Part shown: in pieces, positions 27,275-37,301 of the stretch
Position numbering within the stretch: the stretch's first letter is position 1
Layout of the letters: the number at the start of each line of letters is the position of its first letter
NCBI GenBank assembly: GCA_964403505.1
Contig: CAYOFP010000001.1
Coordinates: 1-64,000, forward strand
Length of the DNA: 64,000 nt
Source: CAKSEI01 sp964403505
Lineage (GTDB): Bacteria > Bacillota > Clostridia > Oscillospirales > CAG-272
Reading direction: 5' to 3'
The notes under the pieces: generated by a model
Database searches by the model: none
Told to the model about the DNA's origin: nothing
The model's input: the letters and a program-made list of their open reading frames with translations, nothing else
Translations under genes and position numbers: made by a program

Positions 27275-28386
27275 TTCAGTACCTGCTTTAGGTAAACCCG
27301 GAAGGGTTTCTTGTCCTTTTTATCCCGTAGGGCATCACGCACGTCCGGACGCAAAAAATCAGCAACGCCTGAAAGTGCCTTCCCTATTTTGCCGTGAGCA
27401 AAAAGCGACAGAATGCAGACGGCATCATTTACGACAAAGTGCATTTTCGCACCCCGTCTGTATGAAATATCGGGAGTGTCAAACGCTTCACCGAGCGCCG
27501 AGCGCACATAGCACAGCGCAAAATTACTGCCTGCATACTCCGTCATAGGGAAGCTGCCCCATATGCGGGGATTGATCTCAAGAAGCCGTCCGCCCTTGAA
27601 TTCAACCATGGCGATCCCTTTAAAACCGAGTGCCCCGAGCAGTTTCAGCGCATATCCGACAAGCGCTTCATCATATATGCTCTCAAGGCAAGTGGACGGC
27701 CCTCCGCCGATGGGGTATTCACGCACACGTCTGTGACAGATAACTGACGCACACGCACCATACTGATCCGTTACGATCGAAACGCCGACGCCTTCACCGT
27801 CTACCAGGCTCTCTACGATCGGTTCGCTGTCATACTTTGACATACGGGCATATGCCGACTCAAACTGCTCTTTATTATAGCACTTGATATAACGCTGTGC
27901 AGCCTTCAGCCCTGCTTTTTCGCCGCATCTCGGCTTAATGATACACGGGAAACCGGGCATTTTACCGCCTGATACGTCATATTCCTCGGGCGTCGGGATT
28001 CCTATCTCCTTTGCGAGCCTGGTAACATATGTTTTGTCATTCGCACGCTCGAGTATATCGCCCGGGCTGACATTAAAACTGCAAACGGACGAATACTCAT
28101 CTCTATGATTTGCAACACTCTCAAATGTTTTTGCTCCGATCGGAAAAAGCACGGGATTATCGTATTCTTTTAATAATTCTATCAGCCGGTCTTTATATCC
28201 GTCATCGCCCGATGAACCCTCAAGCATGACACATTTTCCTGCATACTCGGAAAAAAATGCAGGCGGTTCACCCTTTGTGTCCTGCCGTGTCGCCACGCAG
28301 ACAACGTCATATCCCGCACGCCCGAGCGAACGGACGGCGGCGATCGAAGAACGATATTTGCAATCTGTCACAACGACGGTCTTCAT
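27271..28386 (-). CDS. ATP-grasp ligase, carbamoyl-phosphate-synthase-like
   Basis: 371 residues. An N-terminal pre-ATP-grasp fold (VVVTDCKYRSSIAAVRSLGR), then the ATP-grasp core with FPCIIKPRCGEKAG near residue 150 and the magnesium-binding LEINPRIWGSFPM near 270. Such stand-alone enzymes join a carboxylate to an amine through an acyl-phosphate; acceptor and donor here are unknown. Overlaps tatD and the PHP gene by four bases each, so translation is coupled. Confidence 0.88.
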   Translation of the reverse strand: MKTVVVTDCKYRSSIAAVRSLGRAGYDVVCVATRQDTKGEPPAFFSEYAGKCVMLEGSSGDDGYKDRLIELLKEYDNPVLFPIGAKTFESVANHRDEYSSVCSFNVSPGDILERANDKTYVTRLAKEIGIPTPEEYDVSGGKMPGFPCIIKPRCGEKAGLKAAQRYIKCYNKEQFESAYARMSKYDSEPIVESLVDGEGVGVSIVTDQYGACASVICHRRVREYPIGGGPSTCLESIYDEALVGYALKLLGALGFKGIAMVEFKGGRLLEINPRIWGSFPMTEYAGSNFALCYVRSALGEAFDTPDISYRRGAKMHFVVNDAVCILSLFAHGKIGKALSGVADFLRPDVRDALRDKKDKKPFRVYLKQVLK

Positions 28387-29177
28387 ATATCTTTATCCTC
28401 TATACCGTAAAAGCGGCAGGCATTCTCATATGTTATTCTCGCCGCCTCCTCAGGTGCGATCCCGTGAATCCCGGCGAGCTTTTCTATGGTATAAGTCAGA
28501 TATCCCGAGTGATTTATCTTGCCCCGATGAGGATGGGGCGTGAGATACGGGCAGTCGGTCTCAACGAGCGTCCGCTCGATCGGCACGCTTTTTACTACAT
28601 CCGCCATACGGGCGGCATTTTTGAATGTTATCACACCCGAAAAGGAGATATACCAGCCCATATTTACAAGCTGTCTCGCCATTTCGGCGCTTCCCGAATA
28701 GGAATGCATGACGCCCCGCACATCGCCGTGCGCCCGAAGGATATCAAAGCATTCGCCATGCGCCTCACGGTCGTGTATGCATACAGGCATATCCGTTTCC
28801 CGTGCGAGGTCGAGCTGGGATTCAAACCATCTCGCCTGTGTATCCCGCGGGATATCATCCCAATGGAAATCGAGACCGATCTCACCGATCGCCTTCACTT
28901 TTTCATGTTTTAAGAGCCTGCGCAGCGCCGCCATCTCCTCATCGAGCGTGCCGCTCTTTCCGCATTCGCTTGGGTGTATGCCGACTGCGGCATAAATATC
29001 CTCGTATTTTTCGGCGAGTCGGACGGAGTTTTCCGATGTCGGAATATCCGCACCGATATTCACTATTTTTTTAACTCCGCTTAAAAAAACCGAAGAGAGG
29101 ACAGCACTCTGCCCTCCCTCAAATTCATTTTCAAACCGAGCGTCATCATAATGTGCGTGGGAATCGAAAATTATCAT
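28383..29177 (-). CDS. tatD: TatD-family metal-dependent deoxyribonuclease
   Basis: 264 residues, normal for TatD. Metal-ligand motifs FDSHAHYDDARF at the N-terminus, IGEIGLDFHWD near residue 97, VCIHDREAHGE, GVMHSYSGS, and VETDCPYLTPHPHRG near 205. TatD proteins are 3' exonucleases or hydrolases of the amidohydrolase superfamily. Three bases after metG, a common pairing in Firmicutes. Confidence 0.95.
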   Translation of the reverse strand: MIIFDSHAHYDDARFENEFEGGQSAVLSSVFLSGVKKIVNIGADIPTSENSVRLAEKYEDIYAAVGIHPSECGKSGTLDEEMAALRRLLKHEKVKAIGEIGLDFHWDDIPRDTQARWFESQLDLARETDMPVCIHDREAHGECFDILRAHGDVRGVMHSYSGSAEMARQLVNMGWYISFSGVITFKNAARMADVVKSVPIERTLVETDCPYLTPHPHRGKINHSGYLTYTIEKLAGIHGIAPEEAARITYENACRFYGIEDKDI

Positions 29178-29180
29178 TTT

Positions 29181-31142
29181 TTAGTGAACTCTTTCTCCGT
29201 TCGGTGTTTCGGAATCGAGGAAAATGACCCTCACCTGCTCTTCGCCCGAGGCGAGAAGCATTCCGTTGCTCTCCACGCCGCAAAGCTTTGCAGGAGCGAG
29301 ATTCGCCACGATAACGACCTTCTTTCCGATCAGCTCTTCCGGCTGATAGAACGCGGCGATACCTGAGACGATCTGTCGCTTCTCGTAGCCGAGATCGACC
29401 TCTATCTTTAACAGCTTCTTCGCCTTTTTGACAGGCTCACAAGCTACGATCTGCGCCGTGCGAAGCTCGCACTCCATAAACTTATCAATGGATATCTGCG
29501 CAAGACCCTCGGGCTTTTCAGGCTTCTGTGCGGCTTTCTTTGCCGCCTCGGCAATTGCGTCAAGCTCCTCAAGCTCCTCAAGCTCCTTTAGCACATCGAT
29601 TCTCGGGAAGATATTCTCTCCCTTATGAAGCTCAGCGGTGTCGGGCAGTGCCGATGTCAGCACGCTGTCCCAGCTCTTAAGAGATTCATTTACGCCGAGC
29701 TGTGCAAATATCTTTTCACAGGTATCGGGCATAAAGGGTATAAGCAATACCGTGCAGACACGCAGGCACTCTGCGAGGTTGTATAAAACTCTTGCCAGGC
29801 GAGCCTTCCTGCTCTCGTCCTTTGCGAGCGCCCAGGGCGCTGTCTCATCAATATATTTATTTGCACGGGATATGAGCGCAAATACCTCTGCGAGGGCATT
29901 CTGGAACGCATATTTTTCCATTTGCGCCTCGTATTTTTCTGAAAGAGCCGCTTTCAATGCAAGGAGCTCTGCATCCTCTGCGCCCTCCTCCTGCTCTGTC
30001 GGCAGTTTGCCGTCAAAGTATTTCTCGACCATTGCGGTCGTACGGGAGAGCAGGTTGCCGAGGTCGTTTGCAAGGTCGGTATTGATACGGTTGATCAGCA
30101 ATTCATTACTGAAATTACCGTCTGTTCCAAACGGAAAATCACGAAGCAGGAAATAGCGCAGTGCGTCTGCCGAATACCGCTCTGCAAGCAGGTACGGGTC
30201 GACGACATTTCCCTTGGATTTCGACATTTTACCGCCGTCGAGCAGAAGCCAGCCGTGACCGAATACCTTTTTCGGCAGGGGCATCTCCATACTCATGAGC
30301 ATCGCAGGCCATATGATGGAATGGAAGCGCACGATCTCCTTACCCACAAAATGCACGTCGGCAGGCCAGAATTTTTCATAATCGCTGTCGGGATATTTAT
30401 CGTTTAAAAGCCCGAGCGCAGTCGTATAGTTAAAGAGCGCATCGATCCATACATAAACAACGTGATCCGGATCAAAATCAACGGGAATTCCCCATTTGAA
30501 GCTGGTACGTGATACGCAGAGATCCTCAAGACCCGTATCGATAAAGTTATTGACCATCTCGTTCACACGGGAACGGGGCTCGAGAAAATCGGTATTTACG
30601 AGCAGGTCACGCACCCTCCCTGCATAATCGGAAAGGCGGAAGAAATATGCCTCCTCCTCTGCGTCTGTGACAGATCTGCCGCAGTCGGGACAGCATCCGT
30701 CGGGCGTGAGCTGACTTTCCGTCCAGAAGCTCTCGCACGGTGTGCAATACTTACCCTTATACTTGCCCTTATATATATCGCCCTTGTCATACATTTTCTT
30801 AAATATCTTCTGTATGGCGCCGACGTGATAATCGTCTGTCGTGCGGATAAAGCGATCGTAGCTGATATTCATCAGTCGCCAAAGGTCCTTGACCCCGCGC
30901 TCTCCCTCGACGATATGATCGACAAAAGCCTGCGGCGTAACGCCTGTCTCGCTTGCTTTTATCTCTATTTTCTGTCCGTGCTCGTCTGTTCCCGTTAAGA
31001 ACATGACGTCATAACCGCGCAGACGCTTATAACGCGCCATTGCGTCGGTCGCAACGGTACAGTATGTGTGACCGATGTGAAGCTTGTCACTCGGATAATA
31101 TATGGGAGTGGTTATATAGAAGCTTTTATTTTCCATAGACAT
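29181..31142 (-). CDS. metG: Methionyl-tRNA synthetase
   Basis: 653 residues, class I synthetase. Signature KLHIGHTY, the zinc-type insert CTPCESFW and CCPDCGR, the KMSKS loop (DGGKMSKSKGN), the anticodon-binding domain, and a C-terminal tRNA-binding OB domain (ECELRTAQIVA to VVIVANLAPAKLCGVES). AAAGGG lies seven bases before the ATG chosen. Leads the tatD/ATP-grasp/PHP/deacetylase group and follows nagA by 34 bases. Confidence 0.98.
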   Translation of the reverse strand: MSMENKSFYITTPIYYPSDKLHIGHTYCTVATDAMARYKRLRGYDVMFLTGTDEHGQKIEIKASETGVTPQAFVDHIVEGERGVKDLWRLMNISYDRFIRTTDDYHVGAIQKIFKKMYDKGDIYKGKYKGKYCTPCESFWTESQLTPDGCCPDCGRSVTDAEEEAYFFRLSDYAGRVRDLLVNTDFLEPRSRVNEMVNNFIDTGLEDLCVSRTSFKWGIPVDFDPDHVVYVWIDALFNYTTALGLLNDKYPDSDYEKFWPADVHFVGKEIVRFHSIIWPAMLMSMEMPLPKKVFGHGWLLLDGGKMSKSKGNVVDPYLLAERYSADALRYFLLRDFPFGTDGNFSNELLINRINTDLANDLGNLLSRTTAMVEKYFDGKLPTEQEEGAEDAELLALKAALSEKYEAQMEKYAFQNALAEVFALISRANKYIDETAPWALAKDESRKARLARVLYNLAECLRVCTVLLIPFMPDTCEKIFAQLGVNESLKSWDSVLTSALPDTAELHKGENIFPRIDVLKELEELEELDAIAEAAKKAAQKPEKPEGLAQISIDKFMECELRTAQIVACEPVKKAKKLLKIEVDLGYEKRQIVSGIAAFYQPEELIGKKVVIVANLAPAKLCGVESNGMLLASGEEQVRVIFLDSETPNGERVH

Positions 31143-31176
31143 TCACCAACCCTTTCTATATATTTCGCTGATATTA

Positions 31177-32346
31177 TTATGCTTTGAGCTGATAACCGTT
31201 TGCAAACACGTCCATTAACAGCATGCTGTCGGGATCGAGCTCGTTTACAACGCAGAAGTCCGCACGTTTGCCCACCTCAATAGAGCCGCACTCATTATCG
31301 ATACCGACCATCTGCGCAGGATAGAGGGATGCATGAGGAATCGCCTCCTCAATGCTGATGCCTGCAAAGCGTGCATACTTTCTCATACCGTCAAAGAGGT
31401 TGAGCGTGCTTCCGGCGATTGCGCCGTCAGACGTGTATGCCTTACCGTCCTTTACCGTTACGGGCATTCCGGCGATGGAGTAATCATCTCCGTCGGGGCA
31501 TCCCGTTGCCGCCATAGAGTCGGAAACAAGCACTAACTTGCCCTCGGGTTTTTCTCTGTGTAAAAGTACGACCATATCGGGGCATACATGGAATCCGTCG
31601 CATATGACCTCGCTCCATGCAGTGTCGATCAGCAGGGATGCGAGCATAGTTCCCGGTGTTCTGTGATGGATAGCGGACATTGCGTTAAATGTATGCGTAA
31701 AGCTCGTCACGCCCCAATTAACTGCCTCGACTGCCTCACGCATGGAAGCCTCCGTATGACCGAGACCGACCGTTGCGCCCATAGAGACTGCCTTACGTGT
31801 GAACGCCTCGCCGTTTTCCATCTCAACTGCCGCCGTCAGGTGTACGGGAAGCGGCGCCATTTTGTTTAACAGACTCTCGAGCTCTTTCTCATCAAGCGGT
31901 GCGAGAAGCTCCATATTATGTGCGCCTCTCTTACCGGGGTTAAGATACCTACCCTCGAAGTGGATACCCGCGATCGATGCGCCGAATTCCTCCATAGGGT
32001 TATCGTGTGTCTCTTTACAATTCTCGATATACGTCTCTATCTGCGGCATGGGAGCAGAGGCGATGGTCGCCATAACTGTGGTAGTACCTGCCTTCGCATA
32101 TGCCTTCTGCATTTCATGGAACTGCTCGACGTTTGCCGAGTCAAAATCATAACCCGCTCTGCCGTGGGTATGTACATCGACCATACCGGGGATCAGATAA
32201 TTCTCATCAAGGTCGATCGCATCGGGATCGTTTATCTCATCGCATATTTTCGTGATGATGCCGTCCTCGGCTACGAGCGCTCCCTTAAAAAACTTTTTTT
32301 CCCTCGAGTCATAGATCCTCGCATTTGTTATTTTGAGTGTCCTCAT
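31177..32346 (-). CDS. nagA: N-acetylglucosamine-6-phosphate deacetylase
   Basis: 389 residues, amidohydrolase family. Makes glucosamine 6-phosphate in amino-sugar and cell-wall recycling. Motifs: DVHTHGRAGYDFD, GIHFEGRYLNPG (metal Glu), FTHTFNAMSAIHHRTPG, CDGFHVCPD and LVSDSMAATGCPDG with the catalytic Asp. Overlaps the upstream HAD gene by four bases. Confidence 0.95.
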   Translation of the reverse strand: MRTLKITNARIYDSREKKFFKGALVAEDGIITKICDEINDPDAIDLDENYLIPGMVDVHTHGRAGYDFDSANVEQFHEMQKAYAKAGTTTVMATIASAPMPQIETYIENCKETHDNPMEEFGASIAGIHFEGRYLNPGKRGAHNMELLAPLDEKELESLLNKMAPLPVHLTAAVEMENGEAFTRKAVSMGATVGLGHTEASMREAVEAVNWGVTSFTHTFNAMSAIHHRTPGTMLASLLIDTAWSEVICDGFHVCPDMVVLLHREKPEGKLVLVSDSMAATGCPDGDDYSIAGMPVTVKDGKAYTSDGAIAGSTLNLFDGMRKYARFAGISIEEAIPHASLYPAQMVGIDNECGSIEVGKRADFCVVNELDPDSMLLMDVFANGYQLKA

Positions 32347-33086
32347 TTCAGTTTATCCTCTCTTATTCTGTCTATAAGATCCGCAATCGCCCCTTGGGTA
32401 TTGCGGCATAGTTTCCATTGACTGATCTTCTTGATCTCGTCGGTTGCATTTTCAGGGCAAGCGGAAATATCTGCCTTTGCGAGCATATCTGCGTCGTTCT
32501 GGTAGTCCCCCACGGCATAGACCGTGAGCTCTACCCCGTGCGAGCGGTACAGTTCCTTAAGCCTGAGTAAAGCATTCCCCTTTGACGTGCCCGCACTCAT
32601 AAATTCGATCAGCGTCGGGCAGGAGTAAGCATATTCGATCGTATCGCCGAACTTATCGTGAACGATCTGATACATCCCGGGGATATTCTCCTCTCGGGTA
32701 TAAAACACTACCTTATAAAACTCGCCTGTGTTCTTGCGATGCAAATCGCAGCCCGTATGCTCGGGATACGCCGCACGCAGGTTTTCTTCAATCCAGCGGG
32801 CGATCTGTGTATCGAGAAAGCGCTCCTCAATCACCGTTCCGTCCGTCTCGGTAATCAATGCACCGTTGGCAAGGCAGAGCGGGGCGTTGACGAACTCATG
32901 AAAATTCGGAATCCCCCAACTGATATCAAGTCTGCCCGAAGCAAACGAGAACCGTCCGCCCGCCGCAATAAACTCCTTGACCGCATCAATATTCCGTTGC
33001 AGTGCATCGGCATCATCCGAAAAAAATGTGCCGTCCATATCCGACAAGATCAGTTTTCCGCTCGCCCAGTTATCCGTTGATCCCAT
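32343..33086 (-). CDS. HAD-superfamily (Cof-type) phosphatase
   Basis: 247 residues from the ATG at 33084-33086, chosen for GGAG seven bases upstream. Motif I ILSDMDGTFFSDD, a Ser/Gly/Arg motif FASGRLD, and motif IV VGDYQNDADML, with the cap of Cof-type enzymes between. Likely dephosphorylates a sugar phosphate or cofactor. The start overlaps the end of the rluD-like gene by 17 bases and the stop overlaps nagA. Confidence 0.9.
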   Translation of the reverse strand: MGSTDNWASGKLILSDMDGTFFSDDADALQRNIDAVKEFIAAGGRFSFASGRLDISWGIPNFHEFVNAPLCLANGALITETDGTVIEERFLDTQIARWIEENLRAAYPEHTGCDLHRKNTGEFYKVVFYTREENIPGMYQIVHDKFGDTIEYAYSCPTLIEFMSAGTSKGNALLRLKELYRSHGVELTVYAVGDYQNDADMLAKADISACPENATDEIKKISQWKLCRNTQGAIADLIDRIREDKLK

Positions 33087-33996
33087 GCAGTTTCTCCAAT
33101 ATCTGTGAAAAATATGCAGGCAGTGCACTCTCAAAATTCATATGCTCGCCGTTCGGGTGAATAAAGCCGAGCATCTTCGCATGCAGACACTGCCCTGCGA
33201 GTATCGCATCATGCTTTCTCTCAAAAGCATTCTTACCGCACCCGTACACCTTGTCCCCTAAAACGGGATGACCGATATGCGCCATATGCACCCTGATCTG
33301 ATGTGTTCTGCCCGTCTCGAGATTCACACGCAGGTGGGTAAAGCCGTCATAGCGTCGGATGACCCTATAATGAGTGACGGCGTCTCTGCCGCCTGCCACG
33401 ACCGCCATTTTTTTCCTGTCCTTCGGGTTTCGGTCGATCGGGGCGTCTACCGTGCCCTCGTCGTCCTTTATATTGCCGATAACGACAGTCTCATACGCCC
33501 TCTCGAACGAGTGCGCCTTTATCTGATCGGCGAGGCATAGATGCGCCTCGTCATTTTTTGCGACCATCAGAAGTCCGCTCGTGTCCTTATCGATCCTGTG
33601 CACGATGCCGGGTCTGATGACCCCGTTAATGCCTGATAGGCTGTCGCCGCAATGCCACAAAAGTGCATTAACGAGCGTACCGTCGGGATTTCCCGGAGCA
33701 GGATGGACGACCATGCCTTTCGGCTTATTGATTATTATGATATCGCTGTCTTCATATACGATATCGAGCGGGATATCCTGCGCTGTCGCCTCCATGGGAA
33801 CAGGTGCACTCGGCTCAAATGCGACCGTGTCTCCTTTTGCCATGCGGTAGCTCTTTGCGCTCTTTTTGCCGTTTACCGTGACAGCGCCTGTCTCGATCTG
33901 CTTTTGCGAATTCGAGCGTGATATCTCCCACATCCCGGATACGAACATGTCGAGACGCAGGCCGTTATACGCTTCGTCTGCGATGATCTCACTCAT
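33070..33996 (-). CDS. rluD: RluD-family pseudouridine synthase
   Basis: 308 residues from the ATG with GGAG seven bases upstream (MSEIIADEAYNGLRLD). S4 RNA-binding domain at residues 10-70, then the catalytic block HRIDKDTSGLLMVAKND with the active-site Asp and LETGRTHQIRVH. Equivalent to ylyB, next to lspA as in Bacillus. Modifies uridines of 23S rRNA; the exact site is not certain, as paralogues differ. Confidence 0.93.
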   Translation of the reverse strand: MSEIIADEAYNGLRLDMFVSGMWEISRSNSQKQIETGAVTVNGKKSAKSYRMAKGDTVAFEPSAPVPMEATAQDIPLDIVYEDSDIIIINKPKGMVVHPAPGNPDGTLVNALLWHCGDSLSGINGVIRPGIVHRIDKDTSGLLMVAKNDEAHLCLADQIKAHSFERAYETVVIGNIKDDEGTVDAPIDRNPKDRKKMAVVAGGRDAVTHYRVIRRYDGFTHLRVNLETGRTHQIRVHMAHIGHPVLGDKVYGCGKNAFERKHDAILAGQCLHAKMLGFIHPNGEHMNFESALPAYFSQILEKLHGING

Positions 33997-34486
33997 CGTA
34001 TTTCTCCGACGGTTCCTCATTCTCCCGCTTTGTCTTTACTGCGTCTATCAAAAGATAGATCGCAAGCATACCGACGCCGACGCACACGCAGGCGTCCGCT
34101 ATATTGAATATCCACTTCCAGAAGGAAAACATCCTGAAATCGATAAAGTCAATGACATAGCCGAGCGATATGCGGTCGATCATATTTCCGATACCGCCGC
34201 CGAGGATCAGTCCGCAGGAGACCTTCAGCCATATATTCGCCTGCTTTCTGTACACAAAGAGAAATGCAAGAATCGCAATAAGCAGTATCGCGGATGCGAC
34301 GATGAAAAGATATCTTTTCTCCGCCAAAAGCCCGAACGCCATACCCTCATTTTGTATATAAGTAAAATTCAGTACTCCGTCAATGGCGACTTTACTCTCG
34401 CCGAGTTCCAGGAAAGAGACGGCGAGATACTTTGTCGCACGGTCGAGCAGTACGCACAAAAGCGCCGCAACAAGAGCAAAAATCAT
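33989..34486 (-). CDS. lspA: Lipoprotein signal peptidase
   Basis: 165 residues from the ATG at 34484-34486, which has CGGAG six bases upstream; a longer GTG start lacks this. Aspartic membrane peptidase that removes lipoprotein signal peptides. Four membrane helices; motifs LLDRATKYLA, NEGMAFG, GGGIGNMIDRISLG and VIDFIDF carry the two catalytic Asp residues. One base after ileS. It would process the lipoprotein at 20457. Confidence 0.96.
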   Translation of the reverse strand: MIFALVAALLCVLLDRATKYLAVSFLELGESKVAIDGVLNFTYIQNEGMAFGLLAEKRYLFIVASAILLIAILAFLFVYRKQANIWLKVSCGLILGGGIGNMIDRISLGYVIDFIDFRMFSFWKWIFNIADACVCVGVGMLAIYLLIDAVKTKRENEEPSEKYDE

Positions 34487-34487
34487 A

Positions 34488-37280
34488 TTATTCTCCGAGT
34501 ATTTCACTGCAACGGAAGCAGATAAATCCGTCCTCCGTCTTCTTACCCTTTACAGAATGCATCCAGCAACGGTCGCACTTCTCACCGTCCGCCTCGGTCA
34601 CGGCAACGCCGATACCGCTCTCGGTCTCGGTGAATGCTCCCTCGGGCGCTTTTTCACACAGAACATCGGTCTGTGAAACGATGAAGAGGGTCGAGAGCTC
34701 GTCGCCGAAGCTCGAAAGCATATCGCAAAGAGCGCTGTCCTCAGAATATACCGTTACCTTTGCCTCGAGACTCTTGCCGATCTTCTTATCAGCTCTCGCT
34801 ATCTCGAGCGCCTTCATGATATCGTCACGGATATCAAAGAGCTTGTTATAATGCTCCTCGACCTCGGTGAAAGCGTAAGCCTCTGTGTATTTCGGCATAT
34901 CGTTTAAGAATACGCTGAGCTTATCGTCTGCCGATGTGTGCGGCATGCTCTCCCATATCTCGTCGGAAGTAAATACAAGGATCGGAGCGATGAGACGTGT
35001 GAGCGCATCAAGGATGAGATACATGGCCGTCTGTGCGCTTCTTCTCGCCTTGGAGCCGCTCTTTTCGGTATATACTCTGTCCTTTGTTATATCGATATAT
35101 AATTTTGACATATCGAGGATGCAGAAATTGCTGATATTATGATATACGATGTGGAACTGGTACTTATCGTATGCTTCGACACAGCTTGCGATCAGGCCGT
35201 TCAGACGGGAAAGCGCCCATTTGTCTATATCGTAAAGCTCGTCAAGGGCGATCATATTCTTATCAGGATCAAAATCGTCGCCGAGGTTCGCCATGAGGAT
35301 TCGTGCCGAGTTTCTTATTTTTCTGTATACCTCGGAAAGCTGTTTGAATATCTCATCGGACACACGGACATCGACCGTAAAATCGCTCGATGCGACCCAG
35401 AGTCTGCAAAGATCCGCGCCGTAACGCTTCACCGCATCCTCTGCCTGTACGCCGTTTCCGAGAGATTTATGCATCGCTCTGCCCTGGCCGTCAACGACCC
35501 AGCCATGCGTGAGCACACCCCTGTACGGTGCGCCTTCTCCCTTTGCGCCGACAGCAGTCAGAAGCGAAGACTGGAACCATCCTCTGTACTGGTCTGCACC
35601 CTCAAGGTAGAGGTCTGCCGGCCATTTCATATCGGGGTCGTTCTCGAGCACTGCAAAGTGGCTCGAGCCCGAGTCAAACCACCCGTCGAGCGTATCGGTC
35701 TCTTTCTCAAATCCCGTGCCGCCGCAGTGCGGACATTGATATCCGGAAGGAAGAATCTCAGAAACTTCCTTTTCATACCATGCGTTAGAGCCTTCTTTTC
35801 CGAAAAGGTCGGAGACTGCGTCGATCGTCGTATCGTCGCACACGGGCTTACCGCAGTCCTTACAGTAGAATACCGGGATGGGAAGACCCCAGTGACGCTG
35901 TCTCGATATACACCAGTCAGCACGTTCATTGATCATTTTTATCATACGGTCCTTGCCCCACGACGGCGTCCACGTGACATCGTCGCACGCCTTTATGGCG
36001 TCGGCACGGAAAGCATCTACCGAGCAGAACCACTGAGGCGTTGCACGGAAGATGATAGGAGACTTACATCTCCAGCAATGGGGATAGTCATGCGTGATAT
36101 CCTCGCTTGCGAAAAGTGCACCTGTTTCTTTCAGGTCTGCGAGTATCGCATCGTTTGACTCGGCATAATAAAGACCTGCAAACTTGCCTGCATCGGCTGT
36201 CTGATAGCCTCTGTCATTCACGGGGACGACGATATCGATGCCGTATCTCATGCTCGTGACATAGTCGTCAGCGCCGAAGCCGCCCGCCGTATGAACACAT
36301 CCCGTACCGGATTCCATCGTGACGTACTCTGCGCAGCACAATAGACTCTTACGGTCAAGGAAAGGATGCTCGGCCGTCATATATTCAAAATCAATGCCTT
36401 TATAAGTTGCCTTTATCTCGTAGTTAGAGATACCGCCTGCCTGCATAGTCTTTTCGCAAAGCGCCGAGGCAACGATATAATTTTCACCGTTATCGCAAGA
36501 AACGAGGACATATTCCTCGCCAGGGTTTACGGCGATCGCCTGGTTGCCAGGCAGGGTCCATGTGGTCGTCGTCCAGATAACAAAATATGTCTTGTCAAGG
36601 TCGACTCCGAGCTTGCCCTTATCATCGCATACGCGGAACTTTACATAGATCGATGTGCAGGGGTCCTGCTGATACTCGATCTCCGCCTCGGCAAGCGCCG
36701 TCTCGTCCTTCGGACACCAATAGACAGGCTTTAAACCCTTATAGATATATCCTTTCTTGAACATCTGCCCGAATACCTTGACTTCTCTTGCCTCAAAAGA
36801 GGGATTCATCGTAAGGTAGGGGTTGTCCCAATCGCCCGTGATACCGAGGCGCTTGAAGGACTGCATCTGAATATCCACGAAATCCTGGGCGAACTTATGG
36901 CACGCCGTGCGGAACTCGGGAATAGACATCTTCTTGCGGTCGAGCTTATTTTTCTTTATGATGGCACTCTCAATAGGCATACCGTGATTATCCCAGCCGG
37001 GTATGTATCTGACCTTGTAGCCTGCCATTGCCTTATACTTATTGATAAAATCCTTCAGGATTTTATTCATTGCAGTACCCATATGGATATTTCCGTTTGA
37101 GAAAGGAGGACCGTCATGCAGAACATAGAGGGGTCTGCCCTCCGCATGCTCTATCATCTTGTGATAGAGATCCTTTTCCTCCATCTTTTTTAACATATCC
37201 GGCTCTCTCTGTGCGAGGTTCGCACGCATGGGAAAGTCGGTTTTCGGCAGATTCAGTGTGCTTGTGTAATCCTTTGCCAT
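34488..37280 (-). CDS. ileS: Isoleucyl-tRNA synthetase
   Basis: 930 residues. Class I signature appears as NIHMGTAMNKIL (HMGT in place of HIGH) and the KMSKS loop as RAMHKSLGNG (MHKS). The editing domain (TTTTWTLPGNQAI), a zinc knuckle (CPHCGG) and the C-terminal zinc site (CDRCWMHS, CFRC) are intact. These variants may be normal for clostridial IleRS. Follows divIVA by 21 bases. Confidence 0.97.
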   Translation of the reverse strand: MAKDYTSTLNLPKTDFPMRANLAQREPDMLKKMEEKDLYHKMIEHAEGRPLYVLHDGPPFSNGNIHMGTAMNKILKDFINKYKAMAGYKVRYIPGWDNHGMPIESAIIKKNKLDRKKMSIPEFRTACHKFAQDFVDIQMQSFKRLGITGDWDNPYLTMNPSFEAREVKVFGQMFKKGYIYKGLKPVYWCPKDETALAEAEIEYQQDPCTSIYVKFRVCDDKGKLGVDLDKTYFVIWTTTTWTLPGNQAIAVNPGEEYVLVSCDNGENYIVASALCEKTMQAGGISNYEIKATYKGIDFEYMTAEHPFLDRKSLLCCAEYVTMESGTGCVHTAGGFGADDYVTSMRYGIDIVVPVNDRGYQTADAGKFAGLYYAESNDAILADLKETGALFASEDITHDYPHCWRCKSPIIFRATPQWFCSVDAFRADAIKACDDVTWTPSWGKDRMIKMINERADWCISRQRHWGLPIPVFYCKDCGKPVCDDTTIDAVSDLFGKEGSNAWYEKEVSEILPSGYQCPHCGGTGFEKETDTLDGWFDSGSSHFAVLENDPDMKWPADLYLEGADQYRGWFQSSLLTAVGAKGEGAPYRGVLTHGWVVDGQGRAMHKSLGNGVQAEDAVKRYGADLCRLWVASSDFTVDVRVSDEIFKQLSEVYRKIRNSARILMANLGDDFDPDKNMIALDELYDIDKWALSRLNGLIASCVEAYDKYQFHIVYHNISNFCILDMSKLYIDITKDRVYTEKSGSKARRSAQTAMYLILDALTRLIAPILVFTSDEIWESMPHTSADDKLSVFLNDMPKYTEAYAFTEVEEHYNKLFDIRDDIMKALEIARADKKIGKSLEAKVTVYSEDSALCDMLSSFGDELSTLFIVSQTDVLCEKAPEGAFTETESGIGVAVTEADGEKCDRCWMHSVKGKKTEDGFICFRCSEILGE

Positions 37281-37301
37281 CGTTATATTTACTCCTTGTG
37301 A

